This document shows, in pieces, positions 47,414-54,667 of a stretch of 64,000 nucleotides of DNA. The notes beneath the pieces are model-generated. The model saw nothing but the letters and a program-made list of their open reading frames with translations. It was not told the origin of the DNA and made no database searches. The translations under genes and the position numbers were made by a program. Location of the stretch: positions 4,216,001-4,280,000 of the forward strand of contig NZ_CP042434.1 in NCBI RefSeq assembly GCF_007971385.1, given 5' to 3'. Numbering within the stretch: the stretch's first letter is position 1; every line of letters begins with the position of its first letter. Origin of the DNA: Arachidicoccus ginsenosidivorans. GTDB lineage: Bacteria; Bacteroidota; Bacteroidia; Chitinophagales; Chitinophagaceae.

Positions 47414-48721
47414 ATGCGCAAAGAAGTACTCACCATAAATTATGCAAAGCTCATTGTTGCTTCACTGGCCGTAGGACTGGCTTCTACCCTACTGGCAGAC
47501 TCTTTAAAGCGCATAACAGCATATTATGAGGAAGGTATTATAGATAAGGCTCATAGTTTACCCTGGATCTTTATTGTCCTGCCTTCTATTGGGATTACCC
47601 TGATTTATTTTTTGCGTAAATATGCCTTTAAGAATAAACAAAATAAAGGGATTAAGGAAATCTATCATACGATAGAAGAAAGACGTAATGAATTACCTGC
47701 ATTCAAAATCCCTTCCCACTATATCAATGGCTTTTTGACTGTCATTTTTGGCGGATCTACCGGAGTGGAAGTTTCCACGGTTGTGGCTACCGCCACTGTT
47801 GGAGCGGTTGCCCGCAAAAAGGCCTCTGTTGCCAAGGCACATAAAACGGAGCTGATTTGTGCGGGTGTAGCGGCAGGCATTGCTACCCTCTTTGGAAGCC
47901 CATTGGCCGGACTGTTATTTTCCGTGGAAGTCATTGCCCGTAAAGCCTCCAAAACCATTTTGCTGAGCTGTTTTTGTTCTGTTTTCGTGTCCTGGCTATT
48001 TATGTCGCTCATCGAAAATGAAATGCTTTTCAAGCAATTAACCGTTTCTGGCTGGGAAATGCATGCCATACCGTTTTTACTGGTTTTAAGCGCTATTGCA
48101 GGGCTGCTGGCAGTGTATTTTACCAAATCCGTTATCTTTATCAAGGAGAAGTTTGGCAATATCAGCAATAATTTTATCCGGGTGAACCTGGGCGCTATAT
48201 TGGTTGGACTAGCTATCCTTGCTTTTCCACAGCTATATGGCGATTCTTATCACGCATTCCCAGAGCTCTTATCTCGCATTGAGGATACCTCTTTTTCTAT
48301 TCCCTTTGCCCTGACCATTCTATGTATTTCTTTATTGAAACCACTGGTAGCCTCGCTGACACTGGGCGCCGGAGGAGATGGTGGTGTATTTGCACCTTCC
48401 ATTATTGGGGGGGCCGTCTTCGGGATGTTTGTGGCCCTGGTCAGTAATCACCTGTTTGGGCTGCATCTAAGCCCACTCAATTTTGCATTGATTGGGGGTG
48501 GTGCCATGTTGAGCGCAGCCATTCACGCACCGCTTACTTCTGTATTTTTGACCTGCAATCTGGTTCACAACGGCTTTGATTTGTTTATCCCCATGCTGGT
48601 CGGTTGTTATGTTGCTAAGTATACCGCTAAGTTGGTTTGCAGCTATACCGTATACAGCTACAAAGGCAAAAAAACAAAGCCAAAGGAAGTCCCGGATCCA
48701 GAAATGCACCTGGCCGGCTAG
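47414..48721 (+). CDS. ClC-family chloride channel / H+-Cl- antiporter
   Basis: Inner-membrane protein of 435 residues with about 10-12 helices. The segment GGSTGVEVSTVV corresponds to the GxEGP gating region, keeping the gating glutamate but not the flanking residues (GREGP in E. coli ClcA). GDGGVFAPSIIGG corresponds to GIFAP in the selectivity filter. ARKASVAKAHKTELICAGVAAGIATLFGSPLAGLLFSVE is the well-conserved middle. No C-terminal CBS domains. Whether it is an antiporter or a channel cannot be said. Convergent with rpmE. Confidence 0.9.
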   Translation: MRKEVLTINYAKLIVASLAVGLASTLLADSLKRITAYYEEGIIDKAHSLPWIFIVLPSIGITLIYFLRKYAFKNKQNKGIKEIYHTIEERRNELPAFKIPSHYINGFLTVIFGGSTGVEVSTVVATATVGAVARKKASVAKAHKTELICAGVAAGIATLFGSPLAGLLFSVEVIARKASKTILLSCFCSVFVSWLFMSLIENEMLFKQLTVSGWEMHAIPFLLVLSAIAGLLAVYFTKSVIFIKEKFGNISNNFIRVNLGAILVGLAILAFPQLYGDSYHAFPELLSRIEDTSFSIPFALTILCISLLKPLVASLTLGAGGDGGVFAPSIIGGAVFGMFVALVSNHLFGLHLSPLNFALIGGGAMLSAAIHAPLTSVFLTCNLVHNGFDLFIPMLVGCYVAKYTAKLVCSYTVYSYKGKKTKPKEVPDPEMHLAG

Positions 48722-48788
48722 TAAGCCCAACAAGCCCAGTTTTCCCAGTTAGCCCGCCTTAGAGATAGCAGCCAACTAAAGGATGTAT

Positions 48789-48820
48789 GAAGTTTGTAGG
48801 AAGTTTGTAGGAAGTTTGTT
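48789..48820 (+). repeat. Three tandem copies of an 11-base unit GAAGTTTGTAG
   Basis: Copies at 48789-48799, 48800-48810 and, one base short and ending TT, 48811-48820, in the 335-base gap between ClC and rpmE (48722-49056). No function apparent. Possibly a slippage product. Confidence 0.6.
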
Positions 48821-48975
48821 GTGAAAAATAACGACTTATGGACTCGTAAGGTCCTTATTACTTCTATCAATCTACTTTATGCAGATAAGTGTCTAAGGCT
48901 GTCGATATTTATTTAGCGCAATAGCCTTGGATTCAAATCTCCATTGGCCGAAAGCTTTTAACCTTTATACGAAAA

Positions 48976-49017
48976 AAGAACCGCTGTTCATGCTTTATTG
49001 CATATACAGCGGTTCTT
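48976..49017 (-). terminator. Terminator of rpmE
   Basis: A 12-bp perfect outer stem (48976-48987 with 49006-49017) and an inner ATGC/GCAT stem with a 6-base loop, followed on the - strand by a run of T (48972-48977). 40 bases beyond the corrected rpmE stop. Confidence 0.75.
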
Positions 49018-49056
49018 CTTATAATTCCTAAAAGGTTTTGATCCTTTCGGTTCCTC

Positions 49057-49303
49057 TTATTTTTCTTACCGTAACGTTTGTTGAATTTGTCGATACGACC
49101 GGCGGTGTCAACAAGAACGTTTTTACCAGTGTAGAAAGGGTGAGAAGTATTGGAAATTTCCAATTTGATCACCGGATATTCAACACCTTCAAAAACGGTT
49201 GTTTCGCTGCTGGCAGCTGTGCTCTTAGATAAAAATTCAACACCGTTACTCATGTCTCTGAAGACAACAAACGGTAATTTTCTGGATGGATACCTTGTTT
49301 CAT
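49057..49303 (-). CDS. rpmE2: Ribosomal protein bL31 type B, two frameshifts
   Basis: Large-subunit ribosomal protein of the zinc-free type B (no CxxC pair). The corrected protein of 82 residues starts [11 protein letters not shown] and contains [36 protein letters not shown] and [18 protein letters not shown]. Two single-base losses are needed to explain the sequence: one G near 49268 (restoring [11 protein letters not shown]) and one A in the T-run 49060-49064, which restores a stop right after GKKK. Without the second, the frame runs on into a meaningless 106-residue product ending at 48933. A -7 box TACTTTTG lies upstream at 49364-49371. Confidence 0.88.
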
Positions 49304-49363
49304 AATAATGAAGTTTTTAGGCAACACGGATTTTGCCGTGTATTTTATAAAATAATTTGGGTG

Positions 49364-49371
49364 CAAAAGTA
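49364..49371 (-). promoter_or_regulatory. rpmE2 -7 box (TACTTTTG)
   Basis: TACTTTTG on the - strand, 60 bases before the ATG, leaving a ~55-base 5' leader, which is a plausible place for autoregulation by L31. Confidence 0.35.
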
Positions 49372-49448
49372 AACTTTCCCTGTGGCTTGACCAAGAAATT
49401 TTCCAAATCAACCACCTTTACTAATAGAGAGAATCTAATCTGCTGATT

Positions 49449-50697
49449 TTAAGCAACTTTCATTGACCCTAATTTGCTAATATTAAACTGCTGTCTGGCA
49501 TAATCCAGGGTAACTGTGAATTTCTTCTTGTTGGTACCCGGTATCTCAAACATGGCCTCAGTCAGGATGCTTTCACAGATGCTTCTTAGTCCACGAGCCC
49601 CTAATTGAATTCCAGTGCTTTATCCGTGATAAAATCCAAGGCATCTTTTTCCACTACCAGTTTTACACCCTCCATTTCAAAAAGACGGGTATATTGTTTG
49701 ATCAGACTGTTTTTGGGTTCTGTCAGAATAGCACGTAAGGTGGCCTTATCGAGTGGATCCAGATGGGTGACCACTGGCAGACGCCCAAGTAGTTCAGGGA
49801 TCAATCCGAAGGATTTTAAATCCTGTGGATTGACAAACTGCAAAAGGTTCTTCTTTGTTCTTCCTGCTGTTCTTTGTTGACATTAAAGCCAATGGCATTG
49901 GTATTAACCCTTCTGGCAATGATCCTGTCAATACCATCAAAGGCGCCTCCACAGATAAATAAAATATTCTGGGTGCGGATCTTGACCATTTTCTGCTCGG
50001 GATGCTTTCTGCCGCCTTGCGGGGGACTAAAGCCTCGGTGCCTTCCAGCATTTTCAGCAGTCCCTGTTGAACCCCTTCTCCGCTAACGTCCCTGGTAATG
50101 GATGGATTGTCACTTTTGCGGGCAATCTTGTCGATCTCATCAATATAAACAATGCCCCTTTCTGCTGAAGGAACATCATAATTACAGTTTTGTAATAAAC
50201 GGGACAACATACTTTCAATATCCTCTCCCACATAACCTGCCTCGGTAAATACTGTCGCATCCACAATGGCAAAGGGAACATTGAGCATTTTAGCAATGCT
50301 TTTGGCCAGCAGGGTTTTGCCCGTACCGGTCTCCCCGATCATAATAATATTACTCTTTTCGATTTCAATATCATCACTCTGGACTTTTTGTGTTACCCTT
50401 TTGTAGTGATTGTAAACGGCTACGGATAGGATTTTTTAGCCTCTTGCTGCCCAATCACATATTGATCCAGAAATTTTTTAATTTCTACAGGGTCTTAAGT
50501 TCCAGTTTGGCTGCATTTGCGGCCGGCTGTTGTGGCCGCTGATGCGATTTTTCAAATTCAAATTCCTGTTCAATAATCTCACCTGCATTTTGAATGCACT
50601 GGTCACAGATATCCGCATCAATGCCTGATATCAGCATTTTTACTTCTTCTCTGGGTCTTCCACAAAATGAACAGTGTGTATGTAAGTTTTTAGCCAT
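49449..50697 (-). CDS. clpX: ClpX protease ATPase subunit, five frameshifts
   Basis: Unfoldase that feeds proteins to ClpP. The order of recognisable pieces is complete: zinc-binding domain ([29 protein letters not shown]), [17 protein letters not shown], Walker [35 protein letters not shown], Walker [45 protein letters not shown], and a C-terminus [20 protein letters not shown]. But it is spread over three frames. One missing base at each of 50490-50492 (GGG), 50429-50430 (GG), 50021-50025 (GGGGG), 49854-49856 (TTT) and 49605-49606 (TT) restores a continuous protein of about 417 residues. Five losses, all in runs, point to sequence error rather than a decayed gene. Confidence 0.9.
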
Positions 50698-50747
50698 AAT
50701 TACTGATTTCCTTCTGGGCAGTTCTTATTTTAGGCTGCCTGCTTCTG

Positions 50748-50755
50748 CAAAATTA
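50748..50755 (-). promoter_or_regulatory. Possible clpX promoter -7 box (TAATTTTG)
   Basis: TAATTTTG on the - strand, 50 bases upstream of the clpX ATG, in the 107-base gap after clpP. It would let clpX be expressed separately from clpP. Confidence 0.3.
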
Positions 50756-50804
50756 AGAAAACCGCTGCAAACAGCGGTCTTCCACTTTTTTTAACGTAAG
50801 TTAT

Positions 50805-51479
50805 TTATAATTTTTCCAACACTGCATCCACAATGCCGTAATTAACAGCCTGATCTGCATCCATATAGAAATCCCGGTCAAAATCTTTAAGCACCTGTTC
50901 TACAGTTTTTCCGCAGTTTTTAGCCAGTAATTGAGCACCCATCAGTTTGGTTTTCTCAATTTGTTCGGCCTGGATCTCAATATCGGCTGAAGTTGCCTGA
51001 AAATAACCGCCAATACTGGGCTGGTGGATCATGATCTCCCCGTGTGGGAAGACAAATCGTCTGCCTTTAGCACCCACGCTTAACAAAATGGAGCCCATGG
51101 AGGCTGCAAGGCCCATACAGATGGTGCTGACCGGACTGGAGATCATTTCAATTGTATCATAAATTACCATACCACTGGTAACCATCCCTCCCGGGCTATT
51201 GATATAGAATTTGATTTCTTCTCCCGGTTTATCCGCTTCCAAAATCAATAATTTGCTGACAATTTCTCGGGCAGATTTGTCATCTACCATTCCCCAGAGG
51301 TAAACCGCTCTTTTTTCTAAAAATAACTCTTCCTGCTTTTTCAGCAGTAAGGATGATTTTTGTTCCTGGTTATTATTATCCGGTTTGTTTTCCGGCTGAT
51401 CTTCCTCTTCTTCGCTCTGACTCGTGAAAAACGGGGATTTATATAGTGTATTCATTTTGATAATTATTTTAATTGGCAA
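50805..51479 (-). CDS. clpP: ClpP-type protease subunit, second paralogue with acidic N-terminal extension
   Basis: Serine protease of the ClpP ring, with the catalytic triad S (GLAASMGSILL), H (MIHQPSIGG) and D (LKDFDRDFYMDADQA). Residues 15-45 form an unusual acidic, Asn/Gln-rich extension (SQSEEEEDQPENKPDNNNQ) in place of the normal propeptide and axial loop. The start may be the ATG eight codons in (MNTLYKSP). Lies between clpX and the first clpP, 56 bases after the latter. Two-ClpP arrangements often form mixed rings, and the altered N-terminus may change which ATPase docks. Confidence 0.92.
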   Translation of the reverse strand: MPIKIIIKMNTLYKSPFFTSQSEEEEDQPENKPDNNNQEQKSSLLLKKQEELFLEKRAVYLWGMVDDKSAREIVSKLLILEADKPGEEIKFYINSPGGMVTSGMVIYDTIEMISSPVSTICMGLAASMGSILLSVGAKGRRFVFPHGEIMIHQPSIGGYFQATSADIEIQAEQIEKTKLMGAQLLAKNCGKTVEQVLKDFDRDFYMDADQAVNYGIVDAVLEKL

Positions 51480-51535
51480 TAATATAGCACCTGACTTTAT
51501 AAAAAGCTTTCATTTATAACAGTCACCATGGGCGA

Positions 51536-52222
51536 TTAAGACTTGGACTTATTTGGATTGGAAATAAGTACCTCATCCACCAAGCCATATTCTTTGGCTT
51601 CCTGAGCGGTCATCCAGAAGTCACGGTCTCTGTCTTTAGCGATCTGGGCAGGGTCTTTACCGCTATGCTCAGCGATGATATTATCCAATTCGTTTTTGAT
51701 TTTGCGGATTTCTCTGGCTGTAATCTGGATATCAGAGGCTTGGCCGCCGATCGCGCCGCTGGGCTGGTGAATCATGATCCGACTGTGCTTTAAGGCGCTT
51801 CTTTTGCCTTTCACACCTGCTGCCATGAGCACAGCACTCATGGAGGCTGCCATACCGGTACAGATGGTAGATACATCGGGAGATACAAATTGCATGGTAT
51901 CATAAATACCCAAACCGGCATAAACGCTGCCGCCGGGGCTGTTGATATACATTTGGATGTCTCTGGTGCGATCAACGCTATCTAAAAATAAAAGCTGTGC
52001 GGTAACGATATTGGCTACGTAATCATTGATGCCTTCTCCTAGAAAGATGATACGATCCATCATCAACCTACTGAAGACATCCATGGATGCCACATTCATG
52101 GGACGTTCCTCAATAATATAAGGCGTAAGCGCCGTAAACTGCCCTTTGTATTGGTGCATGGTATTACTGCTGATTCCCTGATGTTTTACAGCATATTTTT
52201 CAAATTCTTTTCCTATGTCCAT
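51536..52222 (-). CDS. clpP: ATP-dependent Clp protease proteolytic subunit
   Basis: Main ClpP of 228 residues. N-terminal MDIGKEFEKYAVKHQGISSNTMHQY, then RLMMDRIIFLGEGINDYVAN, catalytic S in TGMAASMSAVLMAAG, H in IMIHQPSGAIGGQASDIQI and D in KDRDRDFWMTAQEAKEYGLVD. Forms the degradation chamber with ClpX. In the conserved order tig-clpP-clpP-clpX; a terminator-like hairpin separates it from tig. Confidence 0.96.
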   Translation of the reverse strand: MDIGKEFEKYAVKHQGISSNTMHQYKGQFTALTPYIIEERPMNVASMDVFSRLMMDRIIFLGEGINDYVANIVTAQLLFLDSVDRTRDIQMYINSPGGSVYAGLGIYDTMQFVSPDVSTICTGMAASMSAVLMAAGVKGKRSALKHSRIMIHQPSGAIGGQASDIQITAREIRKIKNELDNIIAEHSGKDPAQIAKDRDRDFWMTAQEAKEYGLVDEVLISNPNKSKS

Positions 52223-52381
52223 AAATATTAATATTAGGGTTTGAAGATATTCAATTTTTGTTATTCCATTGAGGTTTAACTCGTAATTCTATAGGGTAAT
52301 ACCAAACTTCGTGCAGCAGATGAGTGACCGACAAAACGGCAGTCTGGCCTGAGCTCAGAAAAACTGCTTGCTGTAAAACGT

Positions 52382-52426
52382 GAAAATGGCGGTTAATGCG
52401 CCTTTTAGGGATTAACCGCCATTTTC
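52382..52426 (-). terminator. Terminator after tig
   Basis: Perfect 16-bp stem (arms 52382-52397 and 52411-52426) with a 13-base loop, 82 bases beyond the tig stop. Followed by a gap up to clpP (starts 52222) that I see nothing else in. The small open frame 52251-52439 that covers it is a by-product. Confidence 0.6.
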
Positions 52427-52507
52427 TTATGAAAATCATTTTGGGTGCTATTACCCCTGGAAATCTGCTATCTGACAGTAAACTTCCTAAAGGTAACCAG
52501 CTAATGC

Positions 52508-53935
52508 CTAATGATGGTGTTCATGCTGATGCTTTTGAACCATTTCTGTGAATTCTTTCTCAGTAATTGGCTGATCTTTGGCTGTTACCTGTTTTTCCAG
52601 TACTTCGAATAATTTGCCAATCCGGATCTGACCGTGGGCATCATCAATGAACTTTTGATCCGCAAGCATTTTATTTGCGTAATCATCTATCCACTGCTCA
52701 TTACCCTGCAGGCCCATCTGACCGCCCAGGTAATTTAAGAGTTGATGTCTGGCGTAATCTTTCAATTCTTCGTGTTGCACCTGGATGTTATTGTCGCTAC
52801 TGAGTTTAGAAGAAATAAGCGCCCACTGTAACTGCTTTTTAAACTCTACAATGTCTTTATCCAATTCTTCCTCGGTTTTTTTGCCTTCACTTGAAATTTT
52901 CATCCAGCGTTTTAAAAACGTTTCAGGCATATCGAGTGTAACATGGTCTGTAAGATGATGGTAGATCTGATCGTGGATCTGACCGCTGGCTTGCTGGCCG
53001 TAATATTTAGTAATATCTTCCTTGACAGCTGCTTTAAAATCTTCTTCAGTTTTGATATCTCTTCCTGGATATACCTGATCGAAAAGTTTTTCATCGTAAG
53101 CTGCGGGTTCCAACAGACCGATTTTGGTAATCGTCAGGGTAACGGTCTTTTTGGCGTTTTCTTTGTCTTCTTTGTCCAGTTTTAAATCAGAAAGTACCCT
53201 GTCCAGGATTTCACCTTTAAATGCTTTGCCCAGTTCTACTGTAACGATGTCCCCTACTTTTTTGCCTTTGAACTCTTTTTGCTGTCCTTTGGCGATTTCT
53301 TTTAATGTTATCGCTGTAGTGGCTGCTTTAGTTGTCTCAGCTACTTCTGTCGCTGCTTCAGCTGCTTTAGATTCATTTTCGTCTTCTTTTGCAGCGTCGT
53401 CCTGGCCATCTACTGCAATATCAGCGCTGATGATGGCATTTTCATCTTCTACTGTTTCTGGTGTGCTATAATTGCCATAGCGTTGACGCAGTCTTTCCAG
53501 TTCCTCGTCTAAAATCTGGTCAGTAACCTCGATCTGGTAACGGGTCACATTGATCGATTTTGGATCAATGTTTATTTCTGGCTGTAATCCGATCTCAAAT
53601 TCAAATGTATAATCCTTGGGATCCTGGATGCTGAACTCGACCGGTGTTTCATCTAAAGGAATAGGTTGTGCAATAATGGCCAGTTTCTCGTCAGCAATGT
53701 ATTTGTTGATTTCGTTGTCTACAGTTTTGATCACCTCATCCTGTAAAATGGAAGGACCATACATTTTACGTACTAGGCCGGCAGGAACCATTCCTTTGCG
53801 GAATCCCTGAATATTGGCCGTCTTAGCATAATTTTTAATGCTTTTATCAACAGCGGGTAAATAGTCTTCTTTCTTAAGAGTTACAACGAGCTTATCGTTT
53901 AATGGTGCGATTTGCTCTCTGGTAATTGTTGCCAT
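52508..53935 (-). CDS. tig: Trigger factor (ribosome-associated chaperone)
   Basis: Ribosome-bound peptidyl-prolyl isomerase and chaperone for nascent chains. The start is the ATG at 53935 (MATITREQIAPLND). The frame upstream is only the tRNA gene read as protein. The N-terminal ribosome-binding domain has QGFRKGMVPAGLVRKMYG, the family signature GFRxGxxP. The FKBP-like middle domain is interrupted by an acidic/Ala-Thr-rich stretch (about residues 185-235: DAAKEDENESKAAEAATEVAE). The C-terminal helical arms end with HQHEHHH, a histidine-rich tail that could bind metal. The length of 475 is slightly above average. First in the clp cluster. Confidence 0.93.
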   Translation of the reverse strand: MATITREQIAPLNDKLVVTLKKEDYLPAVDKSIKNYAKTANIQGFRKGMVPAGLVRKMYGPSILQDEVIKTVDNEINKYIADEKLAIIAQPIPLDETPVEFSIQDPKDYTFEFEIGLQPEINIDPKSINVTRYQIEVTDQILDEELERLRQRYGNYSTPETVEDENAIISADIAVDGQDDAAKEDENESKAAEAATEVAETTKAATTAITLKEIAKGQQKEFKGKKVGDIVTVELGKAFKGEILDRVLSDLKLDKEDKENAKKTVTLTITKIGLLEPAAYDEKLFDQVYPGRDIKTEEDFKAAVKEDITKYYGQQASGQIHDQIYHHLTDHVTLDMPETFLKRWMKISSEGKKTEEELDKDIVEFKKQLQWALISSKLSSDNNIQVQHEELKDYARHQLLNYLGGQMGLQGNEQWIDDYANKMLADQKFIDDAHGQIRIGKLFEVLEKQVTAKDQPITEKEFTEMVQKHQHEHHH

Positions 53936-54012
53936 GTTTGAACAGCTGCGCCCCGCCCTATCGAGGTGATTAAAATTAAAAAAAAACCGTCTTAAAAGGG
54001 TAAGACGGTGTG

Positions 54013-54094
54013 TGCGGATGGAGGGAGTCGAACCCACACGCCTCGCGGCGCTAGATCCTAAGTCTAGTGCGTCTGCCAATTTCGCCACATCCGC
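54013..54094 (-). tRNA. tRNA-Leu (anticodon TAG)
   Basis: 82-nt tRNA on the - strand. The acceptor stem GCGGATG (54088-54094) pairs with CATCCGC (54014-54020); discriminator A at 54013; CCA not encoded. The anticodon arm CTAGA-CTTAGGA-TCTAG reads TAG, decoding CUA/CUG. It has the long variable arm (GCGCCGCGAGGCG) typical of leucine tRNAs and the TTCGACTCC T-loop. It lies 77 bases upstream of tig in the same direction. Confidence 0.95.
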
Positions 54095-54180
54095 TTTTTC
54101 ACGCGTTTTTGATGCACAGGCATTTTAACGGGCTGCAAAGATAAACATCTTTGGATACCAGACAAATATTTTTTGCTTTA

Positions 54181-54510
54181 TCATAAAACCTTATGTTTAA
54201 TCAACAGATAAACTAGTTCTACCAGTAACACGATCAGGAAGATCCATTTTAATTTTTTGGAGAAATTATCTTTTTTTTCGACGACAGGAATCAGAATCCC
54301 AGCTTCTTGTAATACCTGTATAGCCTCGTCAATATCACTTGAAGTTACCTGAAGCTGTATCCCGTTGGTCAGCGAAGAAAGATAAGGTGCTGTCTGATGG
54401 AGGCGCTCGTCTCTGGTAAAAGAAGCAATACCCGCCTCCTCAAGCTTGGCCTGGGCGATATAGATCTCAGATAAACTAACAGATGTGTAAATCGTAACGA
54501 GTGCTGCCAT
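54181..54510 (-). CDS. DUF2007-family protein with C-terminal membrane helix
   Basis: 109 residues. Residues 4-78 look like the DUF2007 fold: VTIYTSVSLSEIYIAQAKLEEAGIASFTRDE, then LQVTSSDIDEAIQVLQEAG. In these proteins the domain resembles the PII-like/ACT fold and is of unknown function. A single transmembrane helix (WIFLIVLLVELVYLLI) closes the protein. On the same strand between ispG and the tRNA. No function assigned. Confidence 0.75.
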   Translation of the reverse strand: MAALVTIYTSVSLSEIYIAQAKLEEAGIASFTRDERLHQTAPYLSSLTNGIQLQVTSSDIDEAIQVLQEAGILIPVVEKKDNFSKKLKWIFLIVLLVELVYLLIKHKVL

Positions 54511-54667
54511 AGACTAAAAACTGAATTAATTTCCTTATATAAGGTTAGACGCAGGTCTTGAACAGGTCTGGATCTTGACTGGACTTGGTCTTAACGCTGG
54601 AACCACCATTAATTTGCTGCGTTAAAGTACTTATTACTATTGATTTATATCACTTTAGCAGTTGTTT

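Noticed and set aside
48933..49253. 106-residue version of bL31
   Set aside because: The C-terminal 40 residues arise after a lost base in an A-run and run through the terminator; bL31 ends at GKKK.
52251..52439. 62-codon open frame on the - strand between clpP and tig
   Set aside because: It runs through a perfect terminator hairpin, has no start context and no recognisable composition.
53936..54088. N-terminal extension of the trigger factor frame (MAKLADALDLGSSAARRVG...)
   Set aside because: This is the tRNA-Leu gene read as protein, a well-known artefact. The real start is at 53935.
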